Positions 24,210 through 33,447 are shown, numbered from the stretch's first letter. The stretch: 38,683 nucleotides of DNA from Oscillospiraceae bacterium (GCA_009780275.1 WRAI01000022.1:1-38683); one strand, 5' to 3'. Translations and numbers: made by a program. The notes: a model not told the origin generated them from the sequence alone.

Positions 24210-24694
24210 ACGAGTCAACTATGCAGTCGCGCAAGTGTCGAGAGATATTTGTGAGGAAAGTCCGAGCTCCACAGGGCAAGGATAGCGGATAACGTCCGCC
24301 GAAGGCGACTTCAGGAAGAGGGCAACAGAGATAGACCGCCGTAGGTCTGCCGAGTAGATGGCCGCCAAAATTGGAATGTCCAAAAACTTTTGCGTAGTTG
24401 CCACAAGCAACGAAATCGGAAGTTGCATTCAGTAAATGGCCGCTGTACACGAGGCGTGACACGGTAAGGGTGGAAAGGCGCAGGTAAGAGCGCGCCCGCT
24501 ATTATGGCGACATAGCAGCGCTGTAAACTCTATCCGGAGCAACACGAGGGAGCGAGCATAGCGAAGCGCCGTACACAAGGCGTAACCGCTCAGTGAGCCC
24601 GGCCAGTCTCCCTTTATTGGCATGAGGCGTATGGCAACATACGTCCCAGATAGATGACTGCACTTGACAGAACTCGGCTTACAGGTTGGCTCGT
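24210..24694 (+). ncRNA. rnpB: RNase P RNA, class A-like, with long P12 arm
   Basis: Catalytic RNA of RNase P, which removes 5' leaders from pre-tRNA. Conserved blocks are GAGGAAAGTCCGAGCTCC near the 5' end, GGGCAACAGAGATAGACCGCC, then GGTAAGGGTGGAAAGGCGC, GGTAAGAGCGCGCCC and GTAAACTCTATCCGGAGCAA. The 3' block is ACAGAACTCGGCTTACAG. The first ten bases (ACGAGTCAAC) pair with the last ten (GTTGGCTCGT) as helix P1. The RNA is about 485 bases, longer than the usual 330-420. Most of the excess lies between about 24342 and 24464, the P12 position. The boundaries were set from the P1 pairing and the promoter. Confidence 0.95.
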
Positions 24695-24695
24695 C

Positions 24696-24732
24696 AAAGA
24701 GTCCCTCCGCGATTGCGGAGGGACTCTTTTTT
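24696..24732 (+). terminator. Terminator of the RNase P RNA gene
   Basis: GAGTCCCTCCGC pairs with GCGGAGGGACTC around GATT and is followed by TTTTTT. AAA on the other side makes it usable for the convergent surface-protein gene, which stops three bases away. Confidence 0.92.
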
Positions 24733-24734
24733 GG

Positions 24735-27700
24735 TTAGTCAGCCGGCGGCTGTTTCCAGTCAACATCCAGCAACATGCGTACCATGCCGGTAAGCAGCTG
24801 CTGTGTATCAAACCCAAAGTTGGGGTTGAAGATAAACGCCGGAGTTCCCGGAGGCGTGCCGGCTGAGGCTGTGCTGGTCATCACTTGGTGATAATACAAG
24901 AACGACACAGACTCACGCGCCCAAGACTGAATACCGCCTTGCGCCGTGGAGATATGCCAGTCGGCAAAGTCGGTCGCCGGCGGGAAGCCGGTCGTTTTAT
25001 AGCCCAAGGCCTCCATCATACGTGCCAAACCAACGGCCGCTTCTGCGCGCGTCAGTGTGTGGTCGGGGCCAAAGCCAAACACGCCGCCGAATTCGCCGCC
25101 GCGCAGAACACCCATGGTTGCCAACGCCATAATTTGAGTATACCGCGGATGATTGGCTGGGACATCAGGAAAGTCGGTGGCAAACGGCGTATGGCCTTCT
25201 GTCAGCCATGCGGCTACCACAGCGTCAATACCCGCTAAGCCGGTATAAACGACCATATAATTTGCCAATACTTCGGCAATGAACCAACGCGGCGCGCCCT
25301 CGCGATACAACACACCTGCGGGCAACGCATCCCCCACAATGCCGGCGTTTCTCGCACGAACCATGTCAGCATAAGCCCATGAATTCGGCGTATCCTCGGC
25401 AGTAGGTGCCGTGGTAAATATAATGTTGATAGTGATGCGATAATGCAGCGTTCTCACACCGTCCTCGGCAATCACACTTATATAAATGTGATTCGCGCCC
25501 CGTGTCAGTGAAATCGTATTGCTACCCGTCATTTCAGTCGCAAAGGCGTCAGAATACAATCTAAATGTCGCACCGTTAGCGACAACGATATCATTGCGTC
25601 CCAGCAAATGCAGAGCAGACAGCGACATGCTTGTGCTAATGGGATTTGCCATTGTGCCTACGCCGATTGACGGGCTGTCAAGGGTGTCGCCCAACACTGA
25701 CACCAGCGACGCGTCGGACGAGCCAATGTCAGCCAAATGCGCGGCAATGTTAAATAAAATGCCATCAGCATGCATACCTGCCACGGTAAAGTTGATGGCG
25801 TGAATGGTCAGCGCGCCGTTGTTTTGCATAGCAAAGTTCCGCGCCGCCACCGCTTGCCCTTGGAACGCCGTATGGCCCTCGGTCTCGGCAATACGTAATA
25901 CATTGTCCAACGTTATCTTATCGGTATACGCACCGGGGCGGAAATCAGCTGGATTGCTGCCCGAAATGGCAGGCGTCAGCGAGAAATGTCCGCCCGTCGG
26001 TGGTATAACCGAATTATTCGACGGAATTACCGGCGTATAATGAACGGTTATATTGCCGTCCACCGCCGCCAAAATATCCCAACTGATATAGTCGGTCAAA
26101 GACACTGTCACCGGCTCAGGCAAAACATAGACGAAAGTGCGCCAACCGCTCACTGTGCGCCGAATATGCAACCCGTCAGCCGTCAACGTCGATGCCACTT
26201 GACTGTTAGGCGCGTTGACAGGTGCGGTAAAAGTACTGGTGCCGTCCTTGTTGTCGAACACATTGGCCGTCAGTGTTGCGGGAATGAGGCTGACTTCCGT
26301 ATAATTTGGTACAGGCGCACGATTGATCGTTAAGCGATAGATCACTCGCGTCGCACCGTCCTGCGCCGTCACATCAACTTGTAGTCTCGTTTCGCCTGCA
26401 GGCAACGCAATAGGAAATACTGCTGGGTTAAATCCCGAAGGATTCATCGCAGTGTCTTGCTCCCAAACTGTCCGCGTCGCACCGGTTGACACGATAAAGT
26501 CCGCAAGCGTCAACTCCGTCACCGTATGCGGCAGAGATACCGAAGCAATGTACCTTCTGGGCGCATTAGGCTCATCATTAAAATCCGGAATGTAACGCAC
26601 TGCGTCAACGTCATGTCCTGCAACGCTTTCTAACTCAGCTTGCATGCTGACAAACACCGCCGTCAACCGGCGACCGCCAACCGCGGCGGTAAATGTGTAC
26701 GGGTTATCTTCAATTGTTGCAGCCATATCCGGCTGCCAATGGCTAAAAACATACCCCTCAGCAGCAGTCGCCGTCAGCGTCACCGTATCGCCGACTCTGT
26801 GCGTACCGTCACCCGCAACTGTACCGCCCCCTACGATGTCAACAACGATTTCCACATCGGCCAGCTCACCCATTACTAACGGCGTATAGTGCGTTACATT
26901 AGTGTCCTGACATGTCACCGCAGCAAACCAACCAGCATTTGCAGGAATGTCAATCTCCGCCATCGCACCGTCGCCGCTATCAACCGTTTCACTACCTGCG
27001 GCAGCCGCACTGTCCAAGGCAACAGCCGTAAAGTTGACTGTTGTCAACTCGCGTTGCGCCGTTTGTAAGTCGGGCATGTGAATTCTACCGGCGTCGATTT
27101 CCTCGGCAAAGGCAAGGTAACGTCCCTCTGGGCCCCAAACCGGCGCGGGCGAGAAGGTCGTAAAGTCCAAATATCTATCTTCAGTGATGGTCATCAAGCG
27201 CACAAAGCCGTCGCCGTTAACAGTTGATATAGTCGGATTGTTTGCCCCCGTAACACGGAACTGCGAGCCGCTAAGGTCAACGCTCTGATAATTCGCCAAC
27301 ATTTCAACAACTTGTCGTCCGTCAATATCACGCAGATGCGTACGCGCCGAATGCTGATGACCTGAAATGGCCATGACCACATTGTCATTGGGCGTAATAA
27401 AATTGTTCAAAACATGTTGCCCAATCAGCCCCCCCCCGTGGGTGTAATCGTCAAAGAACCCGCCGTAACGGCCCAAATAAGCATGGCTTAAAATTACGGC
27501 GTTGCGGTGGCTGTATCGTTGCAACACCTCGTTAACCCAAGGGATAGTTTCCGGTTGTTGCTCTTCCACCATGCCAAGATGAATCATAACAAAGTCAAAG
27601 CCGCCGATGGTAATCAAGTCATAGTGCGTTCTCTTTTGCACATCGCCCGGGCGTGCGCCGCCAAACCAATCGGCATTCTCATACCGCCAGTTGCCAAAAT

Positions 27701-29594
27701 ACGTCTGCCATTGCGTATAGTTCAAATGGTCAAGATAACCAACGTCGTGGTTGCCCGGTAAGATGCCATTTGGCAAACCAGCCTCGTCAATAATGCGTTG
27801 CGCTTGGTGCACCATCGTCCATTCGTTAGGAAACGCCTGGCGGTCAACCACATCGCCAGTATGCACCATATAGGCAATGTCGCCTTGCGCGTACAATTCG
27901 GCGGCAAAATTGGCGACAGCAAAGTAATTCTCAGCTAAGTACCAGTAGCGCGAATAATGCTGCGTATCGGTCAACCACAGGAAAGTGTCCGAGCCGTTAC
28001 CCACCATGATCAACTCGGCTTTGGCGGCAATGCGACCTTCCAAAGAGGTGTAAATCCCCGCGTCAACGATCACGCTCGTTTCGAGGCTCGACGCGTCGCG
28101 CATAATCTCATCCCATTCTTCGGTATTCGGATTGAACACCGAGAAACGAATACGCTCACCCAGCAATGTTTCGCCAATATAATTAAGCGCAACAAAACCT
28201 GTTGCCCCAACGCCCACATCGACATAAAATACATGTGCCGGCACATCGGTTGATGATTGTGTCGTCAAATTGCTGTTATGAAAATAAAGACTTTGCAAAT
28301 CATCACCTGACATCGGGACCCATGTGCCGTCAGAATCACTTATATCAACAATAAAGCCATTCACGGGCAACGGTTGCGCCGTATAGAATTCGACATCCAA
28401 TGACCCGCCGCCCGGCGAATGCGGCCGCAAGAAAACATCAGCTTGACTGCCGGTTAACAGCGATGTCAAATCGCTCGCAGCGGGGATAATGTCCGCCAAT
28501 CGCGGCGCATTGTCAACGATGAAGAACACTGTCTCAACCATCACACCGTTGCGCCAAATGGTCAAATTGTTGATGCCGTCATCTAACGTTGTTGTATCAA
28601 GATTGTGTGTCCGGCCGCGGCTGCCGCCGCGTGACTGGCTCGACCCCCACACTGTACCGCCGGTCAACGGCATACCGTTGACGCGCAGTTCCATCGTAGT
28701 AATAGGCAACGGCGAAGGCGCCGACAAGCCCGGGCCACCGTCAGCCACTAGGTCAATTTGATGCACCCCGCGCAGCACTTGTCCGTGATATATATTGATG
28801 TGATGAACAGCACCGGCGTATTCAGTCGCCGCTTGACCAAAGCCTTCGCCTGCATTGGTGTGGAATGGGCGGTTGGCCAAGTGCTCTCCGTCATTAAACG
28901 TCGGCACAGGGGCTAACACCGGCAGCGCATATGTATTACTGTCACCAGCTTTACGAGCCGCCGCAATATAAATTTCATTAAATGTCACGGCACGATAGCG
29001 ATCCGTAATCGCCGTCAGCGTAATGCTGTTGATTTGCAGTGTACCATTGGTGTTAAATACCCTCGAAAAGTTACTCAATGGAATCTGCACCGTCATCGAG
29101 CCATGTGCGTCAGCACGCCACGGCTGACCGCCCTGCGTTTGATTGGATGGCCGAATGGCATTGAATATATGATCCATATTGATATTTCCGCTGCTGGTGT
29201 TCAATGTCAAATTCCACGCGCCACGCACAGCATTCTCGTCAACCTCAACATCAATAAACAGATACAGTCCTGTCGGGTTAAACGCCGCCCACCCAAGAGG
29301 TGTCGATGTGGCGCTCACCCATGAGATGTTGTTCCACGCCGCACGATTTACCTGACGGTTGACAATGGTCACGGCGCCATTGACGCGATCTACGGCAACG
29401 TCAAAACGTCCCGGGCCGCTCAAATCCCAATCGAAAGTATCACCCACGCCCTCAAAGTCTTGCCATACACCCATGTTTGCGAAGGCGTCAAGCAAAATTC
29501 CGTCACCGGCACTCGCCGGCACAACCGGCAAAGTCAGCGACAGCAACATGATAAGGCTAAGAATCAAACTTACGCGTCGTTTCGTGTGTTTCAT
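24735..29594 (-). CDS. SLH-anchored giant metallophosphoesterase
   Basis: 1619-aa cell-surface protein. Signal peptide 1-29 (LILSLIMLLSLTLPVVPASA). A jelly-roll-like N-terminal region (about 35-215) and beta domains (about 225-520) follow. A calcineurin-type phosphoesterase domain (about 535-775) has every motif: LTDTQH (542-545), HTGDVVD (581-584), PGNHD, LSHAY and SGHQH. Then comes an InlB-B-type repeat (GGGTVAGDGTHRVGDTVTLTA, written in part here as GTHRVGDTVTLTATA), cadherin-like beta sandwiches, and C-terminal SLH motifs (about 1430-1619; FPDVPANHPRYTQIMALATM, LTRAEAAVGLARMM) that bind secondary wall polymer. The ATG at 29592-29594 follows TAGGAGGG. The substrate (phosphoester of nucleotide, lipid or protein) is unknown. 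It is transcribed from its own promoter. Confidence 0.88.
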   Translation of the reverse strand: MKHTKRRVSLILSLIMLLSLTLPVVPASAGDGILLDAFANMGVWQDFEGVGDTFDWDLSGPGRFDVAVDRVNGAVTIVNRQVNRAAWNNISWVSATSTPLGWAAFNPTGLYLFIDVEVDENAVRGAWNLTLNTSSGNINMDHIFNAIRPSNQTQGGQPWRADAHGSMTVQIPLSNFSRVFNTNGTLQINSITLTAITDRYRAVTFNEIYIAAARKAGDSNTYALPVLAPVPTFNDGEHLANRPFHTNAGEGFGQAATEYAGAVHHINIYHGQVLRGVHQIDLVADGGPGLSAPSPLPITTMELRVNGMPLTGGTVWGSSQSRGGSRGRTHNLDTTTLDDGINNLTIWRNGVMVETVFFIVDNAPRLADIIPAASDLTSLLTGSQADVFLRPHSPGGGSLDVEFYTAQPLPVNGFIVDISDSDGTWVPMSGDDLQSLYFHNSNLTTQSSTDVPAHVFYVDVGVGATGFVALNYIGETLLGERIRFSVFNPNTEEWDEIMRDASSLETSVIVDAGIYTSLEGRIAAKAELIMVGNGSDTFLWLTDTQHYSRYWYLAENYFAVANFAAELYAQGDIAYMVHTGDVVDRQAFPNEWTMVHQAQRIIDEAGLPNGILPGNHDVGYLDHLNYTQWQTYFGNWRYENADWFGGARPGDVQKRTHYDLITIGGFDFVMIHLGMVEEQQPETIPWVNEVLQRYSHRNAVILSHAYLGRYGGFFDDYTHGGGLIGQHVLNNFITPNDNVVMAISGHQHSARTHLRDIDGRQVVEMLANYQSVDLSGSQFRVTGANNPTISTVNGDGFVRLMTITEDRYLDFTTFSPAPVWGPEGRYLAFAEEIDAGRIHMPDLQTAQRELTTVNFTAVALDSAAAAGSETVDSGDGAMAEIDIPANAGWFAAVTCQDTNVTHYTPLVMGELADVEIVVDIVGGGTVAGDGTHRVGDTVTLTATAAEGYVFSHWQPDMAATIEDNPYTFTAAVGGRRLTAVFVSMQAELESVAGHDVDAVRYIPDFNDEPNAPRRYIASVSLPHTVTELTLADFIVSTGATRTVWEQDTAMNPSGFNPAVFPIALPAGETRLQVDVTAQDGATRVIYRLTINRAPVPNYTEVSLIPATLTANVFDNKDGTSTFTAPVNAPNSQVASTLTADGLHIRRTVSGWRTFVYVLPEPVTVSLTDYISWDILAAVDGNITVHYTPVIPSNNSVIPPTGGHFSLTPAISGSNPADFRPGAYTDKITLDNVLRIAETEGHTAFQGQAVAARNFAMQNNGALTIHAINFTVAGMHADGILFNIAAHLADIGSSDASLVSVLGDTLDSPSIGVGTMANPISTSMSLSALHLLGRNDIVVANGATFRLYSDAFATEMTGSNTISLTRGANHIYISVIAEDGVRTLHYRITINIIFTTAPTAEDTPNSWAYADMVRARNAGIVGDALPAGVLYREGAPRWFIAEVLANYMVVYTGLAGIDAVVAAWLTEGHTPFATDFPDVPANHPRYTQIMALATMGVLRGGEFGGVFGFGPDHTLTRAEAAVGLARMMEALGYKTTGFPPATDFADWHISTAQGGIQSWARESVSFLYYHQVMTSTASAGTPPGTPAFIFNPNFGFDTQQLLTGMVRMLLDVDWKQPPAD
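27429..27437. repeat. Nine-base G/C homopolymer in the giant phosphoesterase gene
   Basis: Nine Gs on the coding strand encode the Gly triplet of THGGGLIGQ inside the catalytic domain (residues 720-722). A slip here would truncate the protein before its SLH anchor. Confidence 0.9.
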
Positions 29595-29633
29595 GGTATT
29601 CCCTCCTATTTTATGCGCAGATATGTTGCGCCA

Positions 29634-29662
29634 ATTATAACAAAACACGGTTGAAAAGTCAA
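29634..29662 (-). promoter_or_regulatory. Promoter of the giant phosphoesterase gene
   Basis: Minus-strand -35 TTGACT (29662-29657), 17-base spacer, perfect -10 TATAAT (29639-29634), about 40 bases before the start codon. The -35 and spacer lie within a 16-base inverted repeat. Confidence 0.8.
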
Positions 29663-29674
29663 CCGTGTTTTGTT
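29639..29674. repeat. 16-base perfect inverted repeat overlapping the promoter
   Basis: AACAAAACACGGTTGA (29639-29654) and TCAACCGTGTTTTGTT (29659-29674) pair perfectly around AAAG. It can act as the terminator of the signal-peptidase-like gene that ends at 29695. Because it covers the -35 of the next promoter it could also be an operator. Confidence 0.85.
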
Positions 29675-29694
29675 GCTGTAAAAATATCGGAACA

Positions 29695-31107
29695 TTACGC
29701 TTGCGCCACAACCAGTCTCTTATAGCGCGATTCTTTGAGCAGCGTTTTCAGTATTATCAACAACGCCATCGCAACAACAACAATTAAGATAGCAACCAGC
29801 CAATTGCTCATAATCCAGTCAACAAAAGCGCCTAAGTGCGGTATTTCGGCAACACTTAACCCCACAACATTGGACACGGCAACAACCAGTTGGCTACCGC
29901 CCTCCCCCTGCGCGTCAAGCGTAAATTCTAGCGCAGAGCCGTCCTCGCCTCGGGTCACACCCGTCACGCGATGAACGGCCTGTACATTAGGGTCAACCGC
30001 TTCGCCCGGCGCAGTTGGTGGTCGGTAGGCGACAATACTGCCATCTCTTACAGTTTGCGCTTGTTGCGGTGTCGTCAATGCCCGCAAAACAATCAAATTG
30101 CCCTGCCTAAGTCCCGCATCTATTGCTCCGTCAACAAGCGACGGCTCGGCCGACTCAGTCATGACATTGAAACGATACCCAAACAGCACCATCGTCGGAT
30201 TGTTTGCCATAACAGCCAGCGCACCGACAAATACCGCTGTCAACATAACAGCATAGAATAGGGTCGTCGAAATAATCCGCACCACTTTACGCATAACACT
30301 GCGGGATAGTGAGGACGATTCAACAAACATATCAAGCTCTTTTTCAATACGGTCGGATTGCCCGTTATCTTGCGCCTCAGTTTCCTGCGGCTGATATGAA
30401 AAACCAAAATCATGTTCCGCCGCAGAAGCGTTGACCTCCTGCGGCACGGTCGCTTGCTGTGAATGCGGCGTATACTGTTCCCACGGTACAGCAACCGTCT
30501 GCCCTGCGGTGTCATCGACAGGCAGTTGCACTGGCGTTGGTTGATTGCCCGCTTCAAACAGCGATAATTGCGCCACTTCCGGCAGATGTGGATATTGCAC
30601 ACTCTCCACCGCCGGGAATTCCTGTGCAAGCGGCGAACGGCCGAAATCAAATTGCTGCCCGACTGTTGCCTGTGAGGCATCCGGCTGTGGATTCTGAGGA
30701 GGTTGCGGTGGCATTTTCGGCAACGCAGAACGCCCCTGCGGCAGAGGGGGGTGTTGCGGCAATGGCTGCTGAGGCACTTGCGGGATTTGTTGCTGCACTT
30801 GCGGCGCAACTGTCCCTGACGAACGCTGTGCATATTGCTGCGGAGCAGCCGACACTGATGGCACAGGCTGTACCGGCGGCGCTTGCCTGGGTTCTGCCGG
30901 CTGCGAGAAATGCGGCAACGGCATCTGCGATGCTTGTCCCGGCTGTTGCGGAACGGCCGCCGCCTGAGGACGCGGCGCGGCATAGCCGCGCGGTTGCACG
31001 ACTTGAGGCGTTTGGCCAAACTGCTGCGGATTCACCTGCGGGGCAACGGGTGCCTGCGGCGGTGCTTTCGGAGCGGGAAATTGGCGTTGCGGCGGATTGC
31101 TCATCAT
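29695..31107 (-). CDS. Signal-peptidase-like (SipW/S26B) protein with Pro/Gln-rich arm
   Basis: 470 aa. Residues 1 to about 265 are a low-complexity cytoplasmic arm rich in Pro and Gln (QQQIPQVPQQPLPQHPPLPQ). A membrane helix (about 280-300), an outer domain and a second helix (about 434-456) follow. The outer domain has the layout of SipW/ER-type signal peptidases: nucleophile region VMTESAEPSLVDG (S319) in place of TGSMEP, RDGSIVAYRP, AVHRVTGV (H379) and FTLDAQGEGG in place of the KGDAN motif. Catalysis is plausible but the box is divergent. The start was placed on the ATG at 31105-31107, six bases from AGGAGG. It lies between a small membrane protein and an SLH protein, so a dedicated substrate nearby is possible. 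Confidence 0.75.
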   Translation of the reverse strand: MMSNPPQRQFPAPKAPPQAPVAPQVNPQQFGQTPQVVQPRGYAAPRPQAAAVPQQPGQASQMPLPHFSQPAEPRQAPPVQPVPSVSAAPQQYAQRSSGTVAPQVQQQIPQVPQQPLPQHPPLPQGRSALPKMPPQPPQNPQPDASQATVGQQFDFGRSPLAQEFPAVESVQYPHLPEVAQLSLFEAGNQPTPVQLPVDDTAGQTVAVPWEQYTPHSQQATVPQEVNASAAEHDFGFSYQPQETEAQDNGQSDRIEKELDMFVESSSLSRSVMRKVVRIISTTLFYAVMLTAVFVGALAVMANNPTMVLFGYRFNVMTESAEPSLVDGAIDAGLRQGNLIVLRALTTPQQAQTVRDGSIVAYRPPTAPGEAVDPNVQAVHRVTGVTRGEDGSALEFTLDAQGEGGSQLVVAVSNVVGLSVAEIPHLGAFVDWIMSNWLVAILIVVVAMALLIILKTLLKESRYKRLVVAQA

Positions 31108-31220
31108 TCCCACCCTCCTCTCTAGATTTTCTTGCCCCCATTATAGCCTTTATTTTAATTATTGTCAACCACTTTTTCATGCCTTCGTCACTTTATTTGT
31201 CGAGGGCACGCACAGTGTTC

Positions 31221-31466
31221 TTACTCCCTCAAACGTCCGTTTCGGCTCTGCATTTCCAAATACAACGCCGGTAATACTGTCACCATCAATACCATCGGCA
31301 CGAGTCGGGCAAACATATTTGCCAAAACAGCGTAATTGTATGTATACAGTATGTCACGATCAACCCGCCCAAGAAACATAATCGCCCAAAACAACAACGT
31401 GATAATAATAATCAATCCGCCGCGCAGCATCGAAAACGAAACATCATTGATTTGTAATTTTTTCAT
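31221..31466 (-). CDS. Small two-helix membrane protein
   Basis: 81 aa, not recognised. Two hydrophobic segments (LRGGLIIIITLLFWAIMFLG at about 15-34 and MFARLVPMVLMVTVLPALYL at about 51-70) are joined by a short polar loop; both ends are charged and probably cytoplasmic. The ATG is preceded by GAGGTG. It is on the same strand as, and 113 bases upstream of, the signal-peptidase-like gene, which suggests it is the first gene of that unit. It is divergent from the CotH gene. It could be an accessory subunit of the membrane peptidase; this is inference from position only. Confidence 0.7.
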   Translation of the reverse strand: MKKLQINDVSFSMLRGGLIIIITLLFWAIMFLGRVDRDILYTYNYAVLANMFARLVPMVLMVTVLPALYLEMQSRNGRLRE

Positions 31467-31548
31467 ATCAGCACCTCTTCGTATTAAATGTTCACGGTTT
31501 CATGATAGCAAAGACAGCAACGATTTTCAATGCAAAATATTTTCCATC

Positions 31549-31577
31549 TGGACATTCTGTAACAAATATGATATGCT
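31549..31577 (+). promoter_or_regulatory. Candidate promoter of the CotH gene
   Basis: -35 TGGACA (31549-31554), 17-base spacer, -10 TATGCT (31572-31577), 26 bases before the start codon. A sporulation sigma factor site might be expected for a cotH gene, but no clear sigma-E or sigma-K pattern was recognised. Confidence 0.45.
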
Positions 31578-31602
31578 AAGTTTTAATTGCGAGGTGAAAT
31601 GT

Positions 31603-33447
31603 ATGCCGACTCGGCGCGTTGGAATATTGCTGTTGTCATCTATGCTGGCACTATTGATATTATTTTTGCTGACAACGATCGGCGCGAAGCGCGCCGGCGA
31701 GCAAATCTCTTTTTCGCTATCCGGCGGGCAACGAGCCGCTGGCGATGTTATTGAGATCGTCAATATACCGCCATACAGCATCGTTCGTTACACGCTCGAC
31801 GGATCGCGCGTTACAGCTGATTCAGCCATCTACAGCCAACCCTTTATCTTGCCTGACACCGCCGATGTCCGAGGCGATGCCACCATCATTCGGGCACAGC
31901 GGTTCGCCTATAACAGCCCTATCGGCGACGAAATTGTCACTACCTTCTTCACCGGCAACGCACTGGACGGGCTGACGATGCCGGTCGTGTCGTTGGTCGT
32001 TGACCCGTTTGATCTGTACGATTATTACCACGGCATTTTTACTGAAGGCTACCACAAAACACGTTGGGTCGCAGAAAACCCCGGATTGCCCTTCAACTGG
32101 ATGTCAGAGGCCAACTTCACACAAAGCGGCAGCGACTGGGAACGCGATGTGCATATCGAACTCTTTGACATTGACTTCACCCTTATGAGCGCCCAAACCG
32201 GCGGCATCCGCATTGCCGGCAACGCTACGCGCCATCACCCGAACAAATCCTTCCGTCTGCGCGAACGCGGCAACAGCGGGCCAATTTATTTCCCTGTATT
32301 CCAAGATTTACACGATCACCGCGAACAGCCGCTGGCACAATTCACCAGTTTTACGCTCCGCAACGCCGGTAACGACAACGGCTTTTGCTATATTCGTGAC
32401 GCACTGGGCACACAACTCGGCGGCCAAGTCGGGCTTGCTTCCGGCGCATACCGCCCCGTCGTCGTCTATCTCAACGGGCAGTATTATGGCATTCTCAATG
32501 CCCGCGAACACGTCAGCAGCCGCTCGTTTTTGCGCGCACATTTCGGCGTGTCAAACGCCACCATTTTGACCACTAATATCGACGACCCTACGCTGCACAC
32601 AGGGCGACAAAGCGACCTCCATGATTTCCTTGCGCTGTTGCAATGGGTCGAACGCACCGACTTTACCCGTAACGCCGCTGTTTCTGAGCTTGATCGTATG
32701 CTTTGCGTCGACAATTTTGCCCGATATTTTGCCATACAAATCATCACCGGCAACATCGACTGGCCACACAACAATGTCATCATCTGGCGCGGCCTCGGCA
32801 GCGGCACCGCTTACGGCGACGGCCGCTGGCGCTTTGCCTTGCACGATTTAGATGTGGCGTTTGGGCAACAGATTCCCTTTTCGTGGCACGATATGCTGCA
32901 CCATACTCTCCCCCGCTCTGTTATTTTTCGACAACTACTAACGAACGAACAATGGAAAGGCAACTTCATTGCACTGGTTGAAGAACTGTTGGCAACAACT
33001 TTCCACCCCGATCATGTCATCGCGCTGGCAAACGAAATGCGCCTGGGCTTGGTGCCGGAACTGCCGCACTTTTTTGCCAGCCGCGAACGTTCACACGCCG
33101 CCAACGACATACATTGGGCAGCGCTGTACGACTTTATTGTCAAACAGCCGGACTATCTGGCACGTGTTTTTAATTACCACTTGGGTGTAACACTGCGTAC
33201 ACCATGGATGCCCGCGCCGCCGCTGCCGGTGCGAGACAGCTACCCCTTCCCGCACAACAGCATCGTCCTCGGCGGTGTGCTGGTTGACGGACAGACACAA
33301 GTCATAGACGGCGTGCTTTCAGTATGGGATAACGGCCTATGGGTGCCTGTCAGCGCATTTGCCGAGGCACGAGATTTGCTCTACTTCATTCACATACCAA
33401 CTGACAGCGTGATCTTTTCACCACGTTTTTTGGATGCGCCAAGATAG
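31603..33447 (+). CDS. cotH: CotH-family protein kinase with N-terminal beta domain
   Basis: 614 aa. An N-terminal membrane anchor (about 7-27) is followed by a chitobiase-C-terminal-like beta domain (about 45-115; YSIVRYTLDGSRVTADSAIY) and a CotH kinase domain (about 125-570). Kinase features are K215 in HHPNKSFRLR, the NGQYYGILNAREH segment, NIDWPHNN (D386, N390) and the metal-binding HDLDVAFG (D415, D417). In B. subtilis CotH phosphorylates spore coat proteins CotB and CotG; surface or exoproteome CotH proteins also exist in Clostridia. The ATG at 31603 follows GAGGTG; the longer open frame upstream runs through intergenic DNA. It is the first gene of a three-gene plus-strand run. Confidence 0.88.
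   Translation: MPTRRVGILLLSSMLALLILFLLTTIGAKRAGEQISFSLSGGQRAAGDVIEIVNIPPYSIVRYTLDGSRVTADSAIYSQPFILPDTADVRGDATIIRAQRFAYNSPIGDEIVTTFFTGNALDGLTMPVVSLVVDPFDLYDYYHGIFTEGYHKTRWVAENPGLPFNWMSEANFTQSGSDWERDVHIELFDIDFTLMSAQTGGIRIAGNATRHHPNKSFRLRERGNSGPIYFPVFQDLHDHREQPLAQFTSFTLRNAGNDNGFCYIRDALGTQLGGQVGLASGAYRPVVVYLNGQYYGILNAREHVSSRSFLRAHFGVSNATILTTNIDDPTLHTGRQSDLHDFLALLQWVERTDFTRNAAVSELDRMLCVDNFARYFAIQIITGNIDWPHNNVIIWRGLGSGTAYGDGRWRFALHDLDVAFGQQIPFSWHDMLHHTLPRSVIFRQLLTNEQWKGNFIALVEELLATTFHPDHVIALANEMRLGLVPELPHFFASRERSHAANDIHWAALYDFIVKQPDYLARVFNYHLGVTLRTPWMPAPPLPVRDSYPFPHNSIVLGGVLVDGQTQVIDGVLSVWDNGLWVPVSAFAEARDLLYFIHIPTDSVIFSPRFLDAPR

Noticed and set aside
30240..31274. Long open frames on both strands across the Pro/Gln-rich region
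   Set aside because: They are by-products of the biased codon content of the Pro/Gln-rich gene; their translations are Arg- or Ala-rich, without domains or ribosome binding sites.
31336..31602. N-terminal extension of the CotH frame
   Set aside because: It overlaps the small membrane gene on the other strand and the predicted promoter; GAGGTG and a membrane anchor mark the start at 31603.
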